From the NCBI RefSeq assembly GCF_026163695.1, contig NZ_JAOTID010000014.1:1-64000 (forward strand): DNA of 64,000 nucleotides, written 5' to 3'. Shown one piece after another: positions 17,763 through 25,148 of the stretch. The DNA is from Shumkonia mesophila. Its GTDB lineage: Bacteria > Pseudomonadota > Alphaproteobacteria > Rhodospirillales > Shumkoniaceae. Position 1 is the first letter of the stretch; each line of letters starts with the position of its first letter. A model generated the notes under the pieces. The model had not been told where the DNA came from. It saw nothing but the letters and a program-made list of their open reading frames with translations, and made no database searches. The translations under genes and the position numbers were made by a program.

Positions 17763-18731
17763 ATGCGAAAGACAAAATTGCTGGCAACCGTCGTGACCAC
17801 TGTGGCGACGGTCGTCTGCGGCAGTTTCGGGGCCCAGGCCGCGTGGCCGGACCGGCCGGTGACCATCATCGTACCCGCTGGCGCCGGCGGCGGCACCGAC
17901 GCCACCGGGCGCCTGCTGGCGGCGCAACTGAAGGACATCTTCGGGCAGAATTTCAACGTCGTGAACCAGGGGCAGGGCGGTGGTGTTATCGGCATCACCA
18001 GCATCGTCCAGGCTGCACCCGACGGATACACCATCGGCGTCCTTTACAACTATGCGCACTACAAGGAGTTGGGGCAGGCCGACTTCGAGGTTTCGAGCTT
18101 CACGCCGATCGCCCAGTACAACTTCGACCCCGCCGGCTTCCAGGTGAAGGCGGACTCGCCATTCAAGAACATCACCCAGGCGCTCGACGCGATCAAGGCC
18201 GACCCCGCGAAGTACAACATCGCGTGCGGCGGCGGGTGCGGCGGCTCGTGGCCGCTGGCTGTCGCGACACTGATGTATGACTGGGGCGTCGACCTCGGCA
18301 AGGTCAACATGATCCCCGGCAAGGGGGCCGCGGCCGCCATCCAGGAACTGGCCGCCGGTGGCGTCGACGTGGTTCCGTGCTCGATTCCCGAGGCCGGGCC
18401 GCTGATCCAGGCCGGCAAGGTGCTGAGCCTTGCGGTGTTCGGCGACAAGCGCCTGGACGCCTTCCCGGATATCCCGACCCTGCAGGAGGAAACCGGCAAG
18501 GCGCTCTCCCTGGGTGCTTGGCGTGGCGTGGTCGGACCAGCCGGCTTGCCGCAGGATATCGCCGACAAGCTCGGGGCTGCGGTCAAGAAGATCTACGACA
18601 GCAAGCAGTTCCAGGATGCCATGACGTCGCGCGGTTTCGGCCTCAAGTGGCGTGACAGCAAGGACTTCAAGGCGTTCATGGTCAACGAGACGACGAACGT
18701 GAAGGTGGTCATCAAGGCCCTCGGCCTTTAA
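17763..18731 (+). CDS. TTT transporter periplasmic receptor (TctC/Bug family)
   Basis: This is a 322-residue Bug-type solute receptor with a signal peptide (MRKTKLLATVVTTVATVVCG, cleavage near AQA-AWP). The mature protein starts with the family hallmark WPDRPVTIIVPAGAGGGTDA, then QGGGVIGITSIVQAAPDGYT, GGGCGGSWPLAV, IPGKGAAAAIQELAAGGVDV and a C-terminal GVVGPAGLPQDIADKL. It delivers a carboxylate to the TctBA permease encoded next. The ATG at 17763 follows GGAGGTGGAG, much better than the upstream in-frame ATG. The ligand is probably a sugar acid, given the galactonate-dehydratase-like enzyme at the end of the operon. Confidence 0.93.
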   Translation: MRKTKLLATVVTTVATVVCGSFGAQAAWPDRPVTIIVPAGAGGGTDATGRLLAAQLKDIFGQNFNVVNQGQGGGVIGITSIVQAAPDGYTIGVLYNYAHYKELGQADFEVSSFTPIAQYNFDPAGFQVKADSPFKNITQALDAIKADPAKYNIACGGGCGGSWPLAVATLMYDWGVDLGKVNMIPGKGAAAAIQELAAGGVDVVPCSIPEAGPLIQAGKVLSLAVFGDKRLDAFPDIPTLQEETGKALSLGAWRGVVGPAGLPQDIADKLGAAVKKIYDSKQFQDAMTSRGFGLKWRDSKDFKAFMVNETTNVKVVIKALGL

Positions 18732-18785
18732 CCTGGACAAGGACGTTTGCGTTCCCCGCGCTGGTGACAGAGGGACGAAGAAACC

Positions 18786-19277
18786 ATGAAATTCAACGAC
18801 GCGGTCCTCGGCTTGGCCATCTTGGTGTTCGGAGCGGTCATCATCTATTTCTCCTCCGAATTCCACGCACTTAGGCACATCAGCTATGGACCCAGTTTCT
18901 TTCCGACGATCATTGGCGCGGGACTCGTCTTTTGCGGCGTCCTGCTTTTGGGGCGCCGCGTCCTTGCCGGCGGATTGCGTGGCCCGTGGATCGAGCTCGG
19001 CGACTGGAGTCGGTCGCCGCGCCACATCGTCAACATGATCCTGATACCCGCTTCCGTGATCTTCTACATCCTGGCGTCCAATTCTCTCGGCTTTTTCCTT
19101 TCGATGATCGTCGTGCTGAGCGTCCAGATCGGGTGGTTCACGCGCCGGCCGGCGCGCGGCGTCCTCATTGCCGTCTTCGTGACCCTGCTGTTGCAGGAGT
19201 TCTTCCAGGGATTCATGTCGGTGCCGCTTCCGTGGGGCGTGCTCGAACCGTTCGCGGGGGCTCTGACATGGATGTGA
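18786..19277 (+). CDS. TTT transporter small membrane subunit TctB
   Basis: This protein of 163 residues with four predicted transmembrane segments matches the TctB/DUF1468 pattern: DAVLGLAILVFGAVIIYFSS, SYGPSFFPTIIGAGLVFCGV, a third helix near MILIPASVIFYILASNSLGF and a final RGVLIAVFVTLLLQEFFQGF. It forms the permease with TctA. Its stop overlaps the tctA start by 10 bp, so the two are translationally coupled. Confidence 0.9.
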   Translation: MKFNDAVLGLAILVFGAVIIYFSSEFHALRHISYGPSFFPTIIGAGLVFCGVLLLGRRVLAGGLRGPWIELGDWSRSPRHIVNMILIPASVIFYILASNSLGFFLSMIVVLSVQIGWFTRRPARGVLIAVFVTLLLQEFFQGFMSVPLPWGVLEPFAGALTWM

Positions 19278-20794
19278 TGCTCCACGCGGCCGAGCTCCTG
19301 CTCGACAAGACCGTCATCATCACCATGATCCTGACGGCGATCTTCGGGCTGGTCGTCGGGTCGATCCCCGGGCTGACGGCTTCGATGGCGGTCGCTCTTC
19401 TGATCCCGCTGACCTTTTTCATGGACCCGGTTCCGGCGTTGGCCGGGATCGTCAGCGTCGCGGCGATGGCCATCTTCGCCGGCGATCTGCCGGGCGCCCT
19501 GTTGCGCATTCCGGGCACGCCGGCCTCGGCCGCCTATGCGGACGAAGCCTACGCCATGACCCGCAAGGGGCAGGCGGAGCTGGCCCTGGGGATGGGGCTG
19601 ATCTGCTCGGCCATTGGCGGCCTGTTCGGAGCCACGGTCCTCATCTTCGGCGCCCCTGCGCTGGCGGAGATCGCCCTCGAATTCAGCACCTACGAATATT
19701 TCTGGCTGGCCTGCCTCGGCCTGACCGCGGCCGTCGTCGTCGCCCGCGGCGATCTCGTCAAGGGCATGGCCTCGCTGCTGTTCGGCCTGATCCTGGCGAC
19801 CATCGGGTTGGATCCGGTCTCGGGCCTTATGCGGTTTACCTTCGATATCGAGACGCTGGCCGGCGGGCTCGGATTCATCCCCGTCCTCATCGGCCTGTTC
19901 GCCGTGTCCGAGGTCCTGCGGGTGGTCAGCCGCACGACCACCGAGAGCACCGTCGGCAGCAAGCAGTTGGGGAACGTGTTTCACGGGCTCGGCCGCGAGA
20001 TCTGGCGCCTCAAGGCGGGAATCGCCCGTGGCTGCACCCTGGGCACCATCATCGGCGCCATTCCCGGGGCCGGCGCCGACATTGCCGCGTATGTCTCGTA
20101 CGCGGTGGCCAAAAAGTTCTCGAAAAGGCCCGAGAAATTCGGAACCGGCATCATCGACGGCATCGCGTCGGCGACGGCGGCCAACAACGCCTCGATCGGC
20201 GGCGCCTTCGTGCCGGCGACGGTGTTCGGCATACCCGGCGATTCGCTGACCGCCATCGTCATCGGTGTCCTGTTCATGAAGGGGCTGACGCCAGGACCGA
20301 CGGTCTTCCTTCAGAAGCCGGAACTGATCTACGCCGTATTCCTGTCGTTCTTCGTGGCCAACATCATGATGGTCCCGTTCGGCTTCTTCGCCATCAAGGC
20401 GTTCAAGCAGATCCTGAGAGTTCCGCAGACCGTCTTGATGCCCGTAATTTTGGCGTTTTGCGTGGTCGGCTCGTTCGCCGTCGAGAACGCAGTGTTCGCG
20501 GTGACGGTGATGCTGATCCTCGGCTTCATCGGCTATCTCATGGAGGAGAACGGCTTTCCGCTCCCCCCGGCTATCCTCGGCCTGGTGCTCGGCCCCATGC
20601 TGGAAGAGAAGTTCCTAACTTCCATGCTCAAGTCCAGGGGCGACTTGATGGCGTTCTTCGAACGGCCGGTGGCCGGAGTCCTGGGCGTCGTGACGATCGC
20701 GATCTGGATGTCGCCGGTGGTGGTGGCCGTCATTCGCCGGGTGGTCGCTGCCCGCCGCAGGGCGACGACCCAGTCTGACAACACGGCCGCCTAG
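19268..20794 (+). CDS. TTT transporter large permease subunit TctA
   Basis: This polytopic protein of 508 residues belongs to the TctA family. It shows the duplicated glycine/proline signatures GLVVGSIPGLTASMAVALL near the N-terminus and GTIIGAIPGAGADIAAYVSY in the middle, FAGDLPGALLRIPGTPASAA, EKFGTGIIDGIASATAANNA, GGAFVPATVFGIPGDSLTAI and LPPAILGLVLGPMLEEKFL. It carries the substrate across the inner membrane by a secondary mechanism. The ATG at 19268 lies inside the tctB stop region; longer upstream extensions would overlap tctB completely and are rejected. Confidence 0.94.
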   Translation: MDVMLHAAELLLDKTVIITMILTAIFGLVVGSIPGLTASMAVALLIPLTFFMDPVPALAGIVSVAAMAIFAGDLPGALLRIPGTPASAAYADEAYAMTRKGQAELALGMGLICSAIGGLFGATVLIFGAPALAEIALEFSTYEYFWLACLGLTAAVVVARGDLVKGMASLLFGLILATIGLDPVSGLMRFTFDIETLAGGLGFIPVLIGLFAVSEVLRVVSRTTTESTVGSKQLGNVFHGLGREIWRLKAGIARGCTLGTIIGAIPGAGADIAAYVSYAVAKKFSKRPEKFGTGIIDGIASATAANNASIGGAFVPATVFGIPGDSLTAIVIGVLFMKGLTPGPTVFLQKPELIYAVFLSFFVANIMMVPFGFFAIKAFKQILRVPQTVLMPVILAFCVVGSFAVENAVFAVTVMLILGFIGYLMEENGFPLPPAILGLVLGPMLEEKFLTSMLKSRGDLMAFFERPVAGVLGVVTIAIWMSPVVVAVIRRVVAARRRATTQSDNTAA

Positions 20795-20817
20795 GCGAGC
20801 CGATCGGAGTGACCGCA

Positions 20818-21798
20818 ATGAAGGTAATCCTCTACGGTGCCCCCGTCGTACCTTTCGCCGGCGAGCTACCGCCGCGATTGACCACCGATTGGGAAATCGT
20901 CAACGTCGACGACCGGACCCCGCGCGATGCGGCGACGGCGGCCTTCGCCGATGCCGACGCCGTGATCACGGTCGATTATGGTCGCGAGTTTCCGCCGGCC
21001 CCGAAGATGAAGATGGTCCATGTTCCGGGTGCCGGGTGCGACGGAATCCTCACCGACGCCCTACCGGCCGGCGCGGCCTTGTGCAACGTCCATCGTCACG
21101 AGGAGGGGGTCGCCGAGTTCGCCATCCTGGCCATGCTGCAATGCTGCGTGCGCTATATCGCGGCGTGCCAGTCGTTCCGCAATGGAAGCTGGGAGCGCAG
21201 CAGCCGCTTCGGCGCGCCGCCCCACGCCGAGTTGAGCAGTAAGACCGTGGGCATCGTCGGCCTCGGGCGTATCGGCCGGATGGTGGCCAAGCGGTGCAAG
21301 GCGTTCGGAACGCGGGTTGTCGCGGCCGAATACTTCGACATCGCCAAGCCCGACGAGGTCGACGAGCTTTACCGGTTCGGCGAGGTCGCCAAGGTGGCGG
21401 CCCAAAGCGATTTCCTGGTCGTCTGTTGCGCCCTGACCGACGAGACCCGGGGCATGATCGACGCCGCCGTGTTCGACGCCATGCCGTCGAGCGGCGTGCT
21501 GATCAACATCGCACGCGGTCCCCTGGTCGACGAGGACGCCCTTTACGAGGCGCTGAGCACCGGCAAGATCGCCGCGGCGGCCATCGACGTCTGGTACCAG
21601 TACCCGGACACCCTGAACGCCGGTGTCCGGCCGTCGAAATACCCCTTTCAGGACATGGCCAACGTCTACATGACCCCGCACATCGCCGGATGGACCCAGG
21701 AAACCGTGCGACGTCGGTGGGACTTCATCGCCGGGAACCTCGACCGCGTGGCGCGCGGCGAGGAACCGGAAAACATCGTCTTCAGAAAGCCGCTTTAA
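20818..21798 (+). CDS. D-2-hydroxyacid dehydrogenase (second copy)
   Basis: This NAD-dependent 2-hydroxyacid dehydrogenase of 326 residues has the Rossmann motif VGIVGLGRIGRMVAKRCKAF (about residues 143-162), INIARGPLVDEDALYEAL (substrate-binding Arg), AAAIDVWYQYP, where the usual acidic position is altered, and TPHIAGWTQET (His). It differs strongly from the enzyme at 6188-7171. The ATG at 20818 is chosen because GGAG lies 8 bases before it; a GTG at 20809 is an alternative. It is placed between the TTT transporter and the RraA-type aldolase, fitting oxidation or reduction of a sugar-acid-derived 2-keto acid. Confidence 0.88.
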   Translation: MKVILYGAPVVPFAGELPPRLTTDWEIVNVDDRTPRDAATAAFADADAVITVDYGREFPPAPKMKMVHVPGAGCDGILTDALPAGAALCNVHRHEEGVAEFAILAMLQCCVRYIAACQSFRNGSWERSSRFGAPPHAELSSKTVGIVGLGRIGRMVAKRCKAFGTRVVAAEYFDIAKPDEVDELYRFGEVAKVAAQSDFLVVCCALTDETRGMIDAAVFDAMPSSGVLINIARGPLVDEDALYEALSTGKIAAAAIDVWYQYPDTLNAGVRPSKYPFQDMANVYMTPHIAGWTQETVRRRWDFIAGNLDRVARGEEPENIVFRKPL

Positions 21799-21832
21799 CC
21801 GGACCCGTTGTCCGGGATCCGAGGAGAACCCC

Positions 21833-22519
21833 ATGAGCGTGTCGGTGACCTGCTGCGACGACGTCGATCTCTTCGCCCTGATGCGGCGCGAGCTGTATTC
21901 GGCCGTCATCGGCGACGTGATGGACAAGCTGGGGCTCTTCCATCAATTCCTGCCGCCGCGGATCGGGCCGGTGCGCGGCGACATGATCCTGGCCGGCCGC
22001 GCGATGCCGATCGTCGAGGTCGATGTCGACCCCGAGGCCGCGAGCGACGACGACAAGCCTTTCGGGGTGATGCTGGAGGCGCTCGACGACCTGCGGCCCG
22101 GCGAGATCTACGTCGCGGCGGGGGCCAGCCCGGACTATGCCCTGTGGGGCGAGCTGATGGCGACCCGGGCCAAGCATCTGGGTGCCGCCGGGGCGCTCGT
22201 CGATGGTTACGCGCGCGACATTTCGGGTATCCTGGTCATCGATTTTCCAACCTTCGCTATCGGCGCCTACGCCCAGGACCAGGGGCCGCGCGGCAAGGTC
22301 GTCGATTTCCGCGTTCCGGTCGAGATTGGTGGGATTCGCATCGAACCCGGAACCCTGCTGTTCGGCGACAGTGAGGGTGTCGTCGCCGTTCCGGCGGCGG
22401 CCGAAGCGGAGGTCATCGCCCGGGCCATCGAGAAGGCGCGCGGCGAACGCCTCGTCAAGAAGGCGATCGAGGACGGCATGGGCGCCGTCGAGGCGTTCGC
22501 GAAATTCGGCATCATGTAA
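21833..22519 (+). CDS. RraA-family protein, probable 4-hydroxy-4-methyl-2-oxoglutarate aldolase-like
   Basis: This 228-residue protein has the RraA/HMG aldolase fold. SAVIGDVMDKLG lies near the N-terminus, AGASPDYALWGELMATRAKH precedes the signature GAGALVDGYARDISGI-type region (here AAGALVDGYARD, about 119-130), and GTLLFGDSEGVVAVP follows. The Asp and Arg of DGYARD are the metal and substrate residues in class II pyruvate aldolases of this family. It is therefore more likely an aldolase or decarboxylase of a keto acid than an RNase E inhibitor. The ATG follows CGAGGAGAACCCC. It is encoded between the hydroxyacid dehydrogenase and the dehydratase of the sugar-acid module. Confidence 0.87.
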   Translation: MSVSVTCCDDVDLFALMRRELYSAVIGDVMDKLGLFHQFLPPRIGPVRGDMILAGRAMPIVEVDVDPEAASDDDKPFGVMLEALDDLRPGEIYVAAGASPDYALWGELMATRAKHLGAAGALVDGYARDISGILVIDFPTFAIGAYAQDQGPRGKVVDFRVPVEIGGIRIEPGTLLFGDSEGVVAVPAAAEAEVIARAIEKARGERLVKKAIEDGMGAVEAFAKFGIM

Positions 22520-22594
22520 GGCGCGGCCGCAGGGCCGACCGTCCGACGATACCGTTCGCCGGGAATTGAACTGGATCGTGGGGAGCGACAATCC

Positions 22595-23743
22595 ATGAAG
22601 ATCACGGGGCTGAAGACCTATCTGGTGCCGCCGCGCTGGCTGTTCCTGAAGGTGGAGACAGACGAGGAGCTCGCCGGTTGGGGCGAACCGGTGCTGGAAG
22701 GCCACGCCGAGACCCTGGCCGCCAAGGTGGCGGAATTCGCCGACTTCCTGATCGGGCGCAATCCGCTGCACATCGAGGACATCTGGCAGTCGCTGTACCG
22801 CAACGGCTGCTATCGCGGCGGCCCGGTCCTGATGAGCGCCATCTCGGGCATCGACATGGCGCTGTGGGACATCAAGGGGCGATATCACCAAGCGCCGGTC
22901 CATGCGCTGCTGGGCGGTCCGGTGCGCGACAGGATCAAGACCTACTGCTGGATCGGCGGTGATCGGCCGGCCGGCCTGGTCGCCCAGGCACGGGCGCTGC
23001 TCGACCGGGGCTTCAGCGCGGCCAAGATGAATGTTTGCGGCGAACTGCAGATCATCGACAGCCACGCCAAAATTGACGCCATCGTCCGGCAGCTTGGCGA
23101 ACTGCGCGATGCCGTCGGCTCCGACATGGACCTGGCCTTCGATTTCCACGGACGGGTCCATGCCCCCATGGCCAAGGTGCTGCTGCACGAGTTGGAGCCC
23201 ATCCGCCCCTATTTCGTCGAGGATCCCGTGGTGTCCACACAGATCGACGCTATGGCCGATCTCGCCCGCTCGACGTCGATTCCGCTGGCCGTCGGCGAAC
23301 GGATGCATTCGCGCTACGCCTTCAAGCAGGTGTTCGAAACGCACGCCGCCAACATCGTCAATCCCGACACCGCCCATGTCGGCGGTATCGGCGAAATGGT
23401 GCGCATCGGCGCATGGGCGGAAGCCTACGACGTCGCCCTGGCGCCGCACTGCCCGATCGGCCCCATCGCGCTTGCCGCGTGCCTCCAGGTCGACGCCGTC
23501 TGCTACAACGCGTTCATCCAGGAGCAGAGCCTCGGTATCCACTACAACGAAGGAAACGACCTGCTCGATTACGTGGCCGCCGGCCAGGGCTTTTCCTACG
23601 ATGCTGGGTATCTCGGCATCCCGCAGCGGCCGGGCCTCGGCATCGAGGTAAACGAAACGGTGATCGAGAAGATGGCGGGCGTCGGCCATCGATGGCGGGC
23701 GCCGGTGTGGCGCCACGAGGACGGCTCGATTGCCGAATGGTAA
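22595..23743 (+). CDS. dgoD: D-galactonate dehydratase-like enolase superfamily enzyme
   Basis: This 382-residue protein is strongly like DgoD throughout. It begins MKITGLKTYLVPPRWLFLKV and shows ELAGWGEPVLEGHAETL, SAISGIDMALWDIKG and CWIGGDRPA. The metal/catalytic region is LAFDFHGRVHAPMAKVL (Asp and His), with VEDPV (Glu), VGERMHSR (Glu), APHCPIGPIALAA (His) and QEQSLGIHYN. D-galactonate dehydratases make 2-keto-3-deoxygalactonate. Length and key residues are complete. It is the last gene of the TctCBA operon, indicating that the operon imports and dehydrates a C5-C6 aldonate. Specificity for galactonate is not proven. Confidence 0.9.
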   Translation: MKITGLKTYLVPPRWLFLKVETDEELAGWGEPVLEGHAETLAAKVAEFADFLIGRNPLHIEDIWQSLYRNGCYRGGPVLMSAISGIDMALWDIKGRYHQAPVHALLGGPVRDRIKTYCWIGGDRPAGLVAQARALLDRGFSAAKMNVCGELQIIDSHAKIDAIVRQLGELRDAVGSDMDLAFDFHGRVHAPMAKVLLHELEPIRPYFVEDPVVSTQIDAMADLARSTSIPLAVGERMHSRYAFKQVFETHAANIVNPDTAHVGGIGEMVRIGAWAEAYDVALAPHCPIGPIALAACLQVDAVCYNAFIQEQSLGIHYNEGNDLLDYVAAGQGFSYDAGYLGIPQRPGLGIEVNETVIEKMAGVGHRWRAPVWRHEDGSIAEW

Positions 23744-23781
23744 CAATCCGGCATGCCCAACATAATAGACCGCGCCTTATA

Positions 23782-23812
23782 GAGGTGGCCCCGTTGGTTC
23801 GGACAGTTTGGC
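23782..23812. repeat. IS3-family terminal sequence (right end)
   Basis: GAGGTGGCCCCG followed by TTCGGACAG resembles the outer end of the IS3-type element whose other end appears on the minus strand at about 28215-28245 (GAGAGGTGGCCCCGG, then CCGGACAG). It lies just beyond the transposase C-terminal fragment at 23842-23985, as expected for the right inverted repeat. Confidence 0.55.
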
Positions 23813-23841
23813 GGCTTTGTTAAGCTAGTCCCGGTTCATGA

Positions 23842-23985
23842 TTACGCCGCCAGTGCGATGATTGACACCGTCTCCGGGGCATGTCCTGCAGACGGTATCG
23901 GCACGATTTGATGATACACCTCTTTGGGCGTCTGTCCATCCAAGGCCGAATGTGGCCTGCGGGCGTTGTACAACACGACGACGGA
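23842..23985 (-). pseudogene. IS3-family transposase OrfB, C-terminal fragment
   Basis: The minus strand encodes LYNARRPHSALDGQTPKEVYH, the typical extreme C-terminus of IS3-group integrase-domain transposases, then reads to a stop at 23842. Nothing upstream in this frame resembles the DDE catalytic region, so the element was truncated by the DUF5372-like segment. A strong hairpin (ACCGTCT...AGACGGT) lies inside, and a nearly identical block recurs at 46213-46297. Confidence 0.75.
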
Positions 23986-23996
23986 ACGCCCACGGG

Positions 23997-24320
23997 ACCG
24001 ATCATCGCGATCTTCTCTATCCATGGCATCCTTGGGCAGGTAGGCAAGTCCACATTCATGAGGTGATTGAGAAGGACGGGGCGGCGGTTTTCCGTTGCAG
24101 CCTCTCCGGCCACGCATCTGATCGGTGGCTGGAGGTCCCGGCCTGGATGTTCGATTGGCGGCCGGCGCGAGTTGGCGTATCGCGACTGTTCCCCATGTCG
24201 AGGTTGATGCTCTGGGAACTTTGGCGACATTTCTTCGAGATGCCGCAGCCGTTTCCATCGCCCCATCGCAATTGCGCGATTCGGGTGCAGCATTGGGCTC
24301 TCACGACACGAACCGGGGAG
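23997..24320 (+). pseudogene. DUF5372-like mobile-element accessory protein fragment
   Basis: The plus-strand frame reads TDHRDLLYPWHPWAGRQVHI, HEVIEKDGAAVFRCSLSG, and WLEVPAWMFDWRPA. These resemble the short proteins encoded with recombinases in rhizobial and other alphaproteobacterial transposon-like elements, which often have YPWHPW, H-E-V and LEVPxWMFD. There is no ATG at its natural start and it is open into the next gene, so it is probably 5'-truncated by the IS3 fragment. The family assignment is from memory of this motif pattern. Confidence 0.5.
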
Positions 24321-24608
24321 ATGTCCATGCCGCTCCAGCCCACGACATACCAGTTCGATCTGTTCTCCAGCCCGTGCGACGCGGAGACGGCGCAGATGCC
24401 GCAATGGCAGACGCTGCCCGAACAGACGCGCCGGACGCTGACAAAGCTGATGGTGCGCCTGATCTGTGAATACGCGCGCAACCATGACCCCGCCCTAAAA
24501 GCCACTCTGCCCGTTGATTATCTTCAGAAAAACCGCAATAAGCAGGGGGCACGTTTCGCGCGACATGTGACCCCGGCAATAACGCGAATTTGCAAGGTTA
24601 ATCAATAA
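24321..24608 (+). CDS. Small mobile-element protein of unknown function
   Basis: This frame of 95 residues begins MSMPLQPTTYQFDLFSSP, then MPQWQTLPEQTRRTLTKLMV and RLICEYARNH. Proteins of this type accompany DUF5372-like genes and recombinases in alphaproteobacterial mobile elements, where they end soon after the conserved helical segment. The tail here (after about residue 55) is low-quality sequence, suggesting that the original C-terminus is lost. It is in frame with the preceding fragment. Its function is unknown. Confidence 0.5.
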   Translation: MSMPLQPTTYQFDLFSSPCDAETAQMPQWQTLPEQTRRTLTKLMVRLICEYARNHDPALKATLPVDYLQKNRNKQGARFARHVTPAITRICKVNQ

Positions 24609-24649
24609 CATCCAATTGGGCACAAACGGGGTTATGATTGTGTGCGTTT

Positions 24650-25009
24650 TCACAGCAATTTCCTCGCCGATCGAGCGCAGCGCCGTCGCTGGACCAGGAA
24701 GTCGAGAACCTCGCCTTCGTTGTCGACCGCACGCCGCAGCCAGTATTTCCGATCACGGATCCCAATGACCATCTCGTCGAGATGCCAGCGTGGGCTCGGG
24801 CGGGGACGGTTGCGGCGAAGATTGCTGGCGATCAGCCGACCGAACTTCAGAAACCAGCGTCGGATAGTCTCGTTTGAAACGTCGACACCACGCTCGGCCA
24901 GCAGGTCTTCGACGTTGCGAAACGACAGCGTGAACCGGGCATAAAGCCAAACCGCGTGCTGTATGACCACAGGCGGAAAGCGATGTCGCTTGAAAGATAT
25001 CGGGATCAT
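24650..25009 (-). pseudogene. IS6-family transposase, C-terminally truncated
   Basis: The 119-residue product begins MIPISFKRHRFPPVVIQHAV and has LSFRNVEDLLAERGVDVSNE, TIRRWFLKFG, RWHLDEMVIGIRDRKYWL and DNEGEVLDFLVQRRR, the N-terminal half of an IS6-family DDE transposase (first Asp in HLDEM). Intact members have about 230 residues, so the second Asp and Glu of the active site are missing. After VQRRR the sequence departs to CARSARKLL and stops, consistent with an internal deletion at the junction with the neighbouring fragment. Confidence 0.8.
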
Positions 25010-25148
25010 TCGGCGACGGTAGCGACACCTGACCGTCGCGGAAGGTTGAAGGCCGGTCCAGGTGTATTCCTAGACGACTAAGGCGATCATCATTTGCTGG
25101 AAATCCAACCCGGAAAGTTGATGACTTTCTGCAGAGTCGATGGACTGC

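Noticed and set aside
17592-19025. Long minus-strand frame opposite tctC/tctB
   Set aside because: Arginine-rich shadow of the high-GC plus-strand genes without motifs; TctC and TctB have clear family signatures.
21782-23746. Long minus-strand frame (about 650 codons) opposite RraA and DgoD-like genes
   Set aside because: No domain pattern; it is the complement of two well-supported genes.
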